64,000 bases of DNA, taken from contig LGRX02035512.1 of NCBI GenBank assembly GCA_001247695.2, positions 16,737-80,736 of the forward strand, given 5' to 3'. Each line of letters begins with the position of its first letter. Within the stretch, counting starts at the first letter, position 1. The position numbers and the translations under genes are program-made. The DNA is from Cymbomonas tetramitiformis (taxonomy: Eukaryota > Chlorophyta > Pyramimonadophyceae > Pyramimonadales > Pyramimonadaceae). This document shows positions 22,101 through 31,600 of this stretch, in pieces. The notes under the pieces are model-generated. The model searched no databases and was not told the DNA's origin. It saw nothing but the letters and a program-made list of their open reading frames with translations.

Positions 22101-25100
22101 TTCGCCGTGTGGGCAGTTGGGCACCACGCAGAACTTGCGCGTTGGAAAAAGATCTTTTTTCATTAGTCGTCTTTTTGGTTCTTCTGTCCCGCTGAAGGCT
22201 TCTGACATCGCAAGCCCCCGCTTTCCTGCCATGTCTTCCCGATCTAAAACAAAAGTACCCAAAGTACTTCTTTTAGCTCGTCCAGGTGCTCTTGGCCAAT
22301 AAATATACTGCTCGCGCAAGGCAGGCACGCGAAGCCGTCGTGATGGTCTGTTATTTCCCACAACTCACAATCTTCACCAAAGGAGATGTATACTCTTGCT
22401 TCGCGTGTGCAATAATCACACGGCTGCCTGGCAGGCATTTTGGGAGGTGATGTTTTTTAGTGTCGTGCATGTTTTCAATCACATGCCTTTCACCGCACGT
22501 AGGATCAACACCCCACTGTGACTGGGACGATCGTGCGTGCGGTGAAGTGGTTCCTCAGTAACGACAGAATCTGGGATATAAGTCGATGGGCATTTCACCG
22601 CACGCAGGATCAAAACACCACTGTGACTGGGACGATCGTGCGTGCGGTGAAGTGGTTCCTCAATAAGGACAGAATCTGGTAAAAAGTCGATGGACATTTC
22701 ACCGCACGCACGATCGAAACACCACTGTGACTGGGACGATCGTGCGTGCGGTAAAGTGGGTGCTCGCAAGAAAACATTTTAGCAACATGCTATGCACCCA
22801 TATTTTTAAACTTAAACGCGTTGTTGCTTTAATAATTCACAAGTCGATAGTTGTATATTGTGCCGTTATGCCAGGTTAATAGCATGGGATTCACCGCTTG
22901 TGAGCGGTATATATCGTGCGAGAAATATGGCTTCTCTGGGGTTCCTTGTGGATATGCTGCCATGGCTACACGACCTGAGTGCAGCAGCGCGCGATTTTCC
23001 GTTGAGTTTGCCAGTTGCTGTAGGGAACCAGGATCGAGGAACAAACCTAGTCCGAGAAATAGGCGAGTTTGTTGCTCATTGGAACCACCTCGCTCCTTCA
23101 AAAGATGTTACGCCAGTAGCGACTGCTGTCGCGAATGCGGGCACGCCATCTTCACCTGCTGTCCAGCGGCGTGCAGACGCTACGCCAGTCACCACAGATG
23201 GCGCACCTGCGCTCACCTCATCATCCCCTCCTGTCCAACAGCGCGTTGATGGTACCCCAGTTACCACAGGTGGCGCGCATGCGACCACACCTTCTTCCAC
23301 TGCTATTAAACGGCGTAAAAATGCAAAGAAAAGGAAAAGTGACGAAAGAGGGAGAAAGCGTTTGAGGGAGGAAAATGCTGAAGCGCCACGGTCAGAAGGA
23401 ACCCAACCCGAAGCTAGCAATGCAGAAGATTCTGGAGGAGTGCCGCGGGGAAGCAAAACGTACTGGAACACGAAGTTGGCGACAGTTTTTTCAAAGGCCT
23501 CCAAGCTCATTCCAGGCGCGCTTGGGAACTATGTCGCTTCCTTGTCGTCGGAGGAGCAATGCGCGGTACGCGAAAAGATTTTGCGCAGGCCAGAGGACCG
23601 CGTTGGGAACATACTGGTCAGGAGCTTACGAGCGTCATTTCAGGCTGTCTCCACCAGCAGATGCAAAGAGATTCTCGACATTCGGATGGCAGGTGCAGCT
23701 ATGGCGTTTGGGGGACCCGAGGAGAGCGTGGGCGAGATCGCCTCGGTTTTAGGCATACGATCACCTGTTGTGAATACAGGGATGATTGGACACAGTAACT
23801 TGCTTGCTGGAGCTGGCTTCGGGATGGAACATAGGCGACGAAGCGGGCTACTGGTTGGCTTGGTGAGGACCAACATTAATCTGCCTAACCAGGTAGTGAG
23901 CGCGGAGATCGAGAAGAAAATCCGGGCTTTCTGGCTCAGTGATGGGATCACTCGAGTGTCCACGAGCAAACGGGATGTTCTTACGCTCCGGCATGCAGAT
24001 GGGACAGTGGAGAAGGCTCCGAAGCAGTGGTTAGAAATGACGCAGCTTGAGGTGTATCGCAAGTTCATGAAGAAGGAACCTGGTTTGAAGATTGGGCTTA
24101 GGACGTTCGAGCAAAAGAAACCAAAGCAAGTCCGAAGACTCACTCGACATGACACAATTTCTTGTTGCTGCAGATACCATGAGGAGATGCGGCTGGCGGT
24201 TACTGGGTATCACAGGGCACACGAAGTACTGCACTCGAATTGTGATTGCGGGGACAGGGTTTGCTGCCCACTGGTGGGGGGGCAGCGGGCCGTGATGTCC
24301 AACCGCAAACCTACTCTTGCGTTTCCGGACAAAGTATGCGGACGTGTTGAGGTGGGTTGCTCTACGTCCAGTTTTACAGCGGCCCAGATTTGTCCGAAGC
24401 CAACTCTGGATAACGGGGGGCCGGCTGAGTTCCACGATCTCGCCTGTCTAGATGGTTCGTGTGGGAACTGTTCGGGGCTGCAGAACATGACTTTGTGTGC
24501 CTCGGAGATTTCGCAGCAGCTGCCTTTGGTGGAGTGGAGCACGTATGAAAATGCGTTGCTTGGGCAGGACGCAAACGGGAAGAATAAGTATCGGGTGCAG
24601 TATGTTCAAAAAAGGACCCCTGTGGGGGAGCTAGTGGCAAAGCTGCAGGCCGTGCTCCTTGGGCACGTTCCAGGGGACTCCGCGAACTGCACGTGCTCTG
24701 GCAGTTTTGCGCAGAAGACGGAGCAGGGAAGCTGGGAGTTGATGCAATTAGACGGCGTGGGGGGACGGGCGTGTCCTTTTTTGAAGCCATATGCCTACCA
24801 CTGCTTCATGGCTCAGCACTCAATGAAGATGTTTAACATGTGCAAAGCTAACTTGCCCTTGGGACATGTTTGCCTTCTTTTTGACTACAGCGAGAACCAT
24901 TCGCTGAACATCCCACGGGCTATCCAGTCGTTGCATTGGGTATGTAAACAAGCGACACTTCTGTGTTGTGTGCTATGGCGGCATGCAACTCTGGAGGTGG
25001 ACGGCGTGGAGTCCACGGAGGCGAACCCTGTCATTGTGAAGGACCTCATCTACCTCATCAGCGACGACATGCCACATAGTCACCGAGGAATTCAACATAT

Positions 25101-28100
25101 GCGCAAGCTTATCGTGAGTGAGTATTTCGTGAAGAGAGGTATCCCGCTGCCAATATTCATCCACGAGTGGGCTGATGGATGCGGGGGTCAAAACAAGTGC
25201 GCAACTGCCTTTGCGGACGTGGTGGAGAGCGGACGGACAACGGAGTGGGTCAGAGGGCTCGGCATCCCGTGCCAGCGCAACTTTTTTGAAACATCGCACG
25301 CACGAGGCGAGCAAGACGCTATGGGAGTGGCAGTCAAGCATGAGGCGAGCCTGGCGGTGATGTCCACCACTGATAAGTGGCATGGGAGGATTCTAACCGC
25401 GAGAGACTTGTACGAGTTTTGCATGGAGAGGCTTCAATTCGCCAAGGACCAAGGCTCTAATCGGCGTTCCGCGTTTGGACAGCGTTTCTTTTTCCTGGTG
25501 GAAGGAGACGACGTGGATACCTCGGGGCCTGAGTTCGACACGGTGGACGGCACTTTGGCGTTGCACTCCATCCGTGCGGGAGTGGGGTTGTTGGTGGGCC
25601 TGAAGCGGGAGCGCCAATGCTACTGCGAGTATTGCTATGAGCAATGCACGCGCGCGGAGCCGGATTGTGAAGGGTGCCACTACGCGAGCCACGTGGACAG
25701 TTGGGTGCCCTTCACCCTGAAGGCCAAAACACAAGCGCAAGCCCGGCAAACAAGAATGGCGGCTGCAGAACTAGCACACGACACGGGCGTGCTAGTTGCG
25801 CGAGGTAATATTTTTGCCCGGCCTTCTGGGGGGGGTGAGTTGCACCCCTACTATTTGGTGAAGGCACTTAGTGGAGTGCAAGAGGTGCGGGACGAGGGCG
25901 GGTGGCGAGATGACTACTACACACCAAGCGGGAGTGGTGTGCTTGCTGCTTTTGGAGATCAAGTACTCGAAGGCCGTTTCTTGGAATGGCTTGATGAAGG
26001 AACGTGCACCGAATACTACATAGATAGCGCAAAGAAGCGTTTGACATATTCCCACCATGTAGTGTGCGCGGAGGTGTCCGTGACCAAACGCAGAATTAAG
26101 GGCCAAGACATCTTCCGCGTATCAGATGAGGAGCACGAGCGTATCCTATCATTATTATATTAGAATTTGGACCGCCTTGTTTTATTGATAGTTTGTGCAA
26201 ATGAAATGACATGAAATAATGCGGGCTTTAAAATTCATGTTTTGCAACCCACTTATCACCCCACGGGCGCGTACGCACCAAAACCCTAAATAAACAGTTC
26301 TGAAACAGTCATTTTAACCCATTTCAACCTGAAAATTTTAATTTGCCAAAATTCAAATGCGCGGTGAAGCTTAGAATTGTCGCGGCAAGGTGCGGCGAAC
26401 TTCTAAACTCCCTTATTACATCGCCCAACTCACCCAACACACTCACGCGCACTCAAAATGGGCGAAAAAGGGCCAAAATAACGATTTTTTCGCAATTACA
26501 AGCTTGGAAAAGATTTTTTCTATGATCCAAAAACGCGGCGAACCTTAGAATTGTCGCGGCAAGGTGCGGCGAACTTCAAAACTAGCTTATTTCATCCCGC
26601 AATATACCCCCCGCACTATAAAACCACCAAAACAGGCCCAAAACAGCAGTTTTTTCTCAATTGCGAGCTCCAGATTTTTTTTTTCAAAAACCAAATGCGC
26701 GGTGAACCTTAGAATAGTTGCGGCAAGGTGCGGCGAAAGTTTTTGAAACAAAAATCATTATTTATCTTCCATTATGCATTTGCCGCACGAACTTTTTGCG
26801 ACCGCTCCTATCTCGACAGCGGGGCTCTGGCATTTCCGGCTCCAACTCTCTTAGCCACCACCACCCATGTCACATGTGCCTTGTTGGTAGAGCGTCCGGC
26901 AGCCGACGAATCAATCAGGAGGTGCCGAGGGCAGAGCCAGCTTATTCCCACGAGCTGGAGACGATGCCCCAACAGACCGGTGGTCGGAGCGTACACGGAG
27001 ACAGACATAGAGCAAAATGATCTGGATGGCTTGCGGGCATGGTTAGAAATTCGCTCCAGTATATGGTTCCGGCAGGCGGTGGAAGCAGCAGGTTTGCAGG
27101 CAACACCACCATCGGTAACTCCACCACCAGCTCCACCATCACCATCAGTGACATCACCGCCGTCTCAGACACCACCATCGAGATTTCCGGCGCCGACTGG
27201 GGACCAGGCAGCTGCGACAGCTGGTATTTTGCGGGGACCTGAGGACCTCAACGCCATGTATACTACCGACCTCCGTGCCCTCAAGAATGAAGGCTATCTT
27301 CTCCGAGATATAGAGAAAATGGTGGGGAAGCTTCCCACCTTTCCGAGTAGCGAGATGAAGAAGGGCAACGAGATGGAGGAGCTGGAGGTCCTGCGTACAG
27401 CCGTTGTCAAACTCACGGAGCATGCGTACGTGAAGACGGCGCTGCGCACGGCCACGTGCAGAGAGGAAGTACTAGGGAGGATGATACTGGATATGCCGAC
27501 GCTGCTCTGGATGGTGATGGACAAGAGCTTGGCCAAGCCACAGAAGTTGTATCTGGAGGAGCTGGCGCCCGGGGGCAGCGAGGGCGAGGAATGGCAGCGG
27601 CGTTTCGTTTCGGTAAATCAGTTCATGGGGGACCTTGCGTTTTCTTGCGGGATCAGCCTGGATGCGCTGAAGCGGCTTAAGACGGAGTTGCTGGCCGCGG
27701 TGCAGGGAACTTCGGAGACGGCGTCTGCATATTATACGCGTATGTCTGTGGGGTGGGAGACTGTTAACTTTGTGGCCGATGTGGTCGAACAGTGCACCAA
27801 GATGTCTCGGCTGGAGCTGCTGGGAACCTTTTGGGCCGGGCTGACTCACAGCACGCTGGTGGGAACCCGACTACAGAGTCTTGACTTGGACACCAGCTAT
27901 CCGGAGACGTGGGAGCAGAAGCAGAAGCAGTTACAGCGTAGGGATACTTCAGCGATTCTGAAAGTGCGGGACGTAGCAACCATGATCGAGGAGGAGAAGA
28001 TCAAGGAGGAGGCGGCGCTAGCAGCACTGATATCCCGAAAAATGACACAGCACATATCTACACAGTCCAGTCCTCGTATACGTCCGACGGGAGCACGGCC

Positions 28101-28425
28101 ATTTGCATCTGGGCAGGCTCCGGTATGGAAACCTCGTCCTTTTACACCGCGGCGACCTGAGATAGCGGCTATTAAATGGAAAGAGGAGGATGATAAGGAC
28201 TCTCAGGTGGCCCTGGCCAACACCCAGCCTGCATCGAAGCAAGTACGCTTCTCCCCTCGCCCCGCGAACACACCATCATCATATACGCCGAGAGAAAGAC
28301 CTTGCTTTGCGTGCGGGAAGCTGGATCACATGATCGCCGACTGCAAGGATGAGGCGGCTGTGGCAAAATGGAGGGCTGATGCTCCGGCGAGACTGGCACG
28401 ACGGCAAGCACCGAAGCACGGGTAG
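17348..28425 (+). CDS. Element C gag with CCHC zinc knuckle, interrupted by element D
   Basis: Coding is 17348-17800 joined to 26812-28425. Removing D with one copy of CTAT gives a continuous frame: GIY before the insertion meets LDSGALAF after it, about 688 residues in all. The N-terminal part is Pro-rich (PPSDSSPPSNQSPP). The central part (about 27250-28000) is helical and capsid-like, with a region ending GTFWAGLTHSTLVG. A single zinc knuckle, CFACGKLDHMIADC (C-x2-C-x4-H-x4-C), lies near 28300-28345 and should bind the genomic RNA. The start is uncertain: the frame is open upstream of 17348, so it may instead be reached by frameshifting from ORF1. Confidence 0.8.
17801..18390. repeat. Left terminal and subterminal inverted repeat of element D
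   Basis: Holds the 18-bp end and three tandem units of about 165-175 bp. Each unit starts with a motif TTCGCCGCACCTTGCCGCGA ending in TTCACCGCG (17871-17910, 18035-18074, 18209-18248), followed by AT-rich sequence. The same units, inverted, make up the right end. They are likely transposase-binding sites (inference). Confidence 0.85.
18656..22438 (-). CDS. Element D: zinc-finger, 2OG-Fe(II) dioxygenase-like, Gln-rich protein
   Basis: Coding runs from a Met at 22438 and changes frame near 22250 (short intron or shift) and again inside a repeat near 21650. N-terminus: paired Cys motifs CDYC and CLPC, then PHD/RING-like zinc clusters (CVVPNC, CSMCDGHYHGVC, CLFCGLG, CTACHRSFHGIC) down to about 21830. 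Then come about six copies of a 30-residue repeat of the type AAAEQAGEGQQEKQAGQG (21170-21720). Next is a double-stranded beta-helix-like domain: DNHYDAG carries the H-x-D pair (20741-20760), LVHSAVEF the distal His (about 20565), and PRWSAHFYVD the 2-oxoglutarate-binding Arg (about 20535). A basic Lys/Arg/Pro region and long Gln runs (19075-19350) end the protein. The fold looks closest to phytanoyl-CoA-dioxygenase-like enzymes. The substrate is unknown; nucleic-acid demethylation is only a guess from the context. Confidence 0.65.
22470..22800. promoter_or_regulatory. Divergent control region of element D: three tandem units with inverted repeats
   Basis: Between the two divergent genes are three units of about 95 bp, starting near 22490, 22590 and 22695. 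Each has an imperfect inverted repeat: an arm such as TTCACCGCACGCACGATC and, about 25 bases on, GATCGTGCGTGCGGTGAA. The spacer ACACCACTGTGACTGGGAC is nearly constant. The arms share TTCACCGC with the subterminal motif of the element, so one DNA-binding protein could recognise both (inference). It is the obvious place for a bidirectional promoter. Confidence 0.6.
22927..26163 (+). CDS. Element D: large DDE-type transposase
   Basis: 1078 residues from the ATG at 22927 (MASLGFLVDM); the frame is open a little further upstream but without an ATG. A Ser/Thr/Pro-rich N-terminus with a Lys/Arg-rich stretch (about 140-170) is followed by Cys/His clusters (SCCCRYH, NCDCGDRVCC, LDGSCGNCSGL) that probably bind zinc. 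The catalytic part has LLFDYSENHS (about 24880), then ISDDMPHSH, EWADGCGGQNK (about 25165) and FFETSHARGEQDAMG (about 25281). This series matches a widespread eukaryotic family, common in cnidarian and fish genomes as uncharacterised proteins, with consensus pieces D-x-SENYS, SDG-x-x-QYK and HGKG-x-x-DG. I read it as an RNase H-fold transposase core. A second Cys cluster (CYCEYCYEQC) lies near 25620. The gene appears intact. Confidence 0.72.
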   Translation: MASLGFLVDMLPWLHDLSAAARDFPLSLPVAVGNQDRGTNLVREIGEFVAHWNHLAPSKDVTPVATAVANAGTPSSPAVQRRADATPVTTDGAPALTSSSPPVQQRVDGTPVTTGGAHATTPSSTAIKRRKNAKKRKSDERGRKRLREENAEAPRSEGTQPEASNAEDSGGVPRGSKTYWNTKLATVFSKASKLIPGALGNYVASLSSEEQCAVREKILRRPEDRVGNILVRSLRASFQAVSTSRCKEILDIRMAGAAMAFGGPEESVGEIASVLGIRSPVVNTGMIGHSNLLAGAGFGMEHRRRSGLLVGLVRTNINLPNQVVSAEIEKKIRAFWLSDGITRVSTSKRDVLTLRHADGTVEKAPKQWLEMTQLEVYRKFMKKEPGLKIGLRTFEQKKPKQVRRLTRHDTISCCCRYHEEMRLAVTGYHRAHEVLHSNCDCGDRVCCPLVGGQRAVMSNRKPTLAFPDKVCGRVEVGCSTSSFTAAQICPKPTLDNGGPAEFHDLACLDGSCGNCSGLQNMTLCASEISQQLPLVEWSTYENALLGQDANGKNKYRVQYVQKRTPVGELVAKLQAVLLGHVPGDSANCTCSGSFAQKTEQGSWELMQLDGVGGRACPFLKPYAYHCFMAQHSMKMFNMCKANLPLGHVCLLFDYSENHSLNIPRAIQSLHWVCKQATLLCCVLWRHATLEVDGVESTEANPVIVKDLIYLISDDMPHSHRGIQHMRKLIVSEYFVKRGIPLPIFIHEWADGCGGQNKCATAFADVVESGRTTEWVRGLGIPCQRNFFETSHARGEQDAMGVAVKHEASLAVMSTTDKWHGRILTARDLYEFCMERLQFAKDQGSNRRSAFGQRFFFLVEGDDVDTSGPEFDTVDGTLALHSIRAGVGLLVGLKRERQCYCEYCYEQCTRAEPDCEGCHYASHVDSWVPFTLKAKTQAQARQTRMAAAELAHDTGVLVARGNIFARPSGGGELHPYYLVKALSGVQEVRDEGGWRDDYYTPSGSGVLAAFGDQVLEGRFLEWLDEGTCTEYYIDSAKKRLTYSHHVVCAEVSVTKRRIKGQDIFRVSDEEHERILSLLY
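26164..26339. other. Short spacer between transposase and right terminal repeat of element D
   Basis: AT-rich, with no gene. It presumably holds the 3' end of the transposase transcript. Confidence 0.5.
26340..26807. repeat. Right terminal and subterminal inverted repeat of element D
   Basis: Inverted counterpart of 17801-18390. The 40-bp motif occurs three times in reverse orientation (about 26360-26399, 26534-26573, 26698-26737), and the 18-bp end is at 26790-26807. The target duplication CTAT follows. Confidence 0.85.
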
Positions 28426-28646
28426 CGGCGTGTGTGGCGGTACTCGGGGGTGAGATCGAGGAGAATGTCCTGGACGAGTCGGAATTCGAGATGCTGGATG
28501 AGGTTTCATCGCTGGCCGCCATGGAACCGGAAGGATTCGCACACCTGTGTGGATTGTGCGATTTGGGGTTGCCGGAGGGGGCTTTTCGGGACGGGGGACG
28601 ATCGGAGGATGTCCCCGAGGCCCGGGAGTGATTCCCCAGGGGAAGG
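28426..28646 (+). other. Gag-pol junction of element C
   Basis: After the gag stop at 28425, an open frame (about 28400-28631) encodes an acidic stretch such as EIEENVLDESEFEMLDE. The long pol frame opens from 28647. The link between gag and pol is not clear: three frames overlap here, so frameshifting or small indels are both possible. Confidence 0.4.
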
Positions 28647-31600
28647 GTGAACTGCGGCTGCCCCCGTCTGGTAGTGAGGCGGCCCGTTCACCATTGTCTC
28701 AGCCCGTCTTGTCCCCAAAGACTGTGGCTGAACCGGGGTATGCAGCATCCTTGGGAAAGGACAGCCCTGGAGGGAAACAGGGGGGGGGAAATAATTGGCG
28801 GTTTCCGTCCAGCGGGAACTTTCGGCCACGATCGGCGCATATATGTTTCAGTGGTAGGAAGTCCAGGAGGCAGGCGGCAGTACAGACTGGCTTGCGGGAG
28901 TTGTTGCCGGGGAGGGGTTCTTCGGGACAGTCGGCTGGTGGTGGACTACCGCCAGCTGAATCAGTATTTCCTTCAGCCCACAGACTATCGAGACTTGGAG
29001 CTGTCACCACCCGGGTCATCCCGGATATATCAGGACTCACTAGCCGACCAGCAGAATCGGTTGAAGGCCTGGCAGTGGAGCAGTCCGAAGGGTGCGAGAA
29101 CGGTGGAGACCGTATTCCACAGGATACGCAGACTGACGCGCGGAACAATAACGAAGCCCGTTCGGGCCAAGCTGGTCAAACTGGCTGAGGAGTCACGTCG
29201 AGTACACGAAGGAAGGATACACCAGACAAAGCATCGACAGCAGCGACGGTATGACCTGGATCAGGCCAAGGTAGAAGGGTACGCTAATCACCTGGAGACC
29301 GAGGCGGCAGAGGCGTGGGCAGAACTATCTCCGAAGGAACAGCTGCGGGCGGTACGCCGAGAGAGTGGACCCAATGCGAGGGTGTCGAGGGGATCCTGGA
29401 GGGCAGTGGGGATGCAGCGAGTGCGTGCTCGGCAGCAGCGAGCGGCATCCGTTATCCAAGCGGCATATAGGCGATGGAAGCAGCCCCCGATTCCTCCTAC
29501 CCCAGTAGCTGTTCCCCCACGTTCGATATGGGCGCGAGCTCTGGCCACGGTGCGACAGGCAGGGAAGGCAGTGTACGCGGCCACGGTGGGGCGCCGGACA
29601 GCAGCGGTCAGCCCGGTGGAAATAGAGGGCGTTACGCCACCCTGCAAAATGGCGGCACTGACAGCAGTCCAGCCCTTGGAGGCAACGGAGCCGCTAGGAA
29701 CTCCCTCAGTAGCATCATCTGAGCCAGCGACAGGGAGTGACAGTGCAAGTCCATCTGTAGATGCAGTGGCGGATAGAGTACTGAAGTGTGAGCACCTGAG
29801 CGTGAAGGGTCACGTACAGTGGGAACTGCGGTCGCTCGGCTCCCAGCTGACCAGCACCCTGGCAGCAGCCAGTGACGAGGAGGGCCCTCTGCTCTTGGTA
29901 TTCTATGCGTATTTGGGAAAACATCTGGTCAAGGTGTTGGTGGATTCCGGGGCCTCGGACAACTTCATATCGGAGAAGAGTGCCCGGAAGTTTCAGTTGA
30001 CGACGCGGGCAAGTTCTCCAATGAGGGTCACCCTGGCTGACGGTTCAGTCAAGACAGCGGGAGCAGTGGCGTACACGAAGTTCAAGGCCCACACCCGAGC
30101 AGGAAAGGACTACGTGGAGAACAAGATGGAGCTGCGGGTCCTGCCCTTGGGTATACAGGTGGATGTGGTGCTCGGAGGCAAGTGGTTACGCAGCCTGTCG
30201 CCGGTGACATTGGACTATGCTGGAAACGGGGCCATCTCCTTCTGTACCAGTAGGAAAGGTGGAGGGTCCCAGTCAGTCACCCTGGAAGGCTGCACCCCAG
30301 GGGTACGCACGTCGGGGAAGAAGGGGCAGAGCGCGGCACTGATCGACGAGGTGTTCCTGACTGCGGTACAGCTGAAACAGCATTTGGTACATGCGGAAAC
30401 GCGGCGACAAGCGGGAGAAGAGGACTGCGACCCTGCGTGGCTTATGATGGCAGTACGAGGCAGTATACCCGAACCTGAGTCCGCATTTGCATGTGTGGCC
30501 TTTGGAGATGCGGCAGAGGGAGAGTCCGCGGTTGTATGTGGGGCCACTGGAGATGTGGCAGAGGGAAAGGTCATCAGCGAGAACCAGGATTCACGAGATG
30601 CGAAGGTGTCGCAGGCCTGGAAGCAGCGATTTGACGCCTTCTTCACAGACTTCCCCCAGCAGTTGACTACCGCGCTACCAGGGATAGCTGAGCTACGACA
30701 TGACAAATGTGACGAGGCACAGGTGAATCTTAAGCCAGATGCCTCGGGACCTCCCTGCAAACGTCCATACAAGCAGTCATCTGAGGCAGCAAGGCAACTT
30801 CGGGATCGCCTCGAGGTGCTCGTGGAGAAAGGATATATACGTCCATCGAGCAGCCCATATGCAGCCCCATGTCTGATGGTACCCAAACCAGGGGATCCTA
30901 AGACGCTGCGGCTAGTGGTGGACTACCGCCAGCTGAATCAGCAGACTGTGCGGGATAGATACCCTTTACCCGACATACAGCTTATGTTCGACGAGATGCA
31001 GGGAGCAGCCTACTTCTCCTCCTTCGACGCAGTGGACGGTTTCTGGCAGGTGCCAATGGCGGAGAAAGACATAGAGAAGACGGCGTTCACGACACAGATG
31101 GGTGCGTATGAGTGGCTAGTCATGCCACAAGGGCTCCAGAACTCCCCGGCGCAGTATCAGCGACGTATGCACAGTGTGTAAGACACGGCGTGATTGGCCG
31201 GCCCGGGACCGGTCGAAATCTCCAAAACAGGGTGTGGGCCGCTCGTGGGCCGATCGATTTTTTGTCTGTGGGCCGATGCTTCTGAACGCACGGTTTGCGG
31301 GTTTCCAGCCAGATCGGCCTCGGGCCGGTGTGGGGCCGGTTAAAATCGTTGGATCGGGTGGATTTCTGAGTTGGAGCTCCAAAACCCCAAAAATTATATA
31401 TTGAGCACTGCTGACGCATTGCCACCGACACGCAACGAACGAAGTTTGTACAGATTACGAGAGCGGTGATCTACGGCGACTGCAGACATACCGACCGGTA
31501 TGCATAATTATGTACATCATGGAGGGACGAATTGCTCAAGTTGTTACGCTGTTGTTATTGCTTGCGTCTACGCAGTTTTTTCAAGTTTCGCAAGCGGTTC

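Larger units (their letters stand above)
17801..26807. mobile_element. Element D: 9-kb DNA transposon with transposase and dioxygenase-like genes
   Basis: Its ends are AAGCGGTCGCAAAAAGTT (17801-17818) and, inverted, GAGCGGTCGCAAAAAGTT (26790-26807), 17 of 18 bases alike. CTAT flanks both sides (17797-17800 and 26808-26811). Excision restores the gag frame of element C. Inside each end are about 500 bp of inverted subterminal sequence, each with three copies of a 40-bp motif. Two long genes point away from a repeat-rich centre at 22.5-22.8 kb: a zinc-finger/dioxygenase-like protein to the left and a DDE-type transposase to the right. The superfamily is not assigned. The association of transposon and dioxygenase recalls the fungal KDZ elements with TET/JBP genes, but the transposase is not KDZ-like. 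Confidence 0.9.

Noticed and set aside
20573..22195. 540-residue plus-strand Pro/Leu-rich ORF
   Set aside because: It is the reverse complement of the GC-rich repeat and dioxygenase gene of element D; the minus-strand frame has the recognisable domains.
17801..26807. Element D as a KDZ transposon with a TET/JBP gene
   Set aside because: The transposase lacks the KDZ motif series and matches a different SENYS / SDG-QYK / HGKG-type family; the dioxygenase is not clearly TET/JBP.
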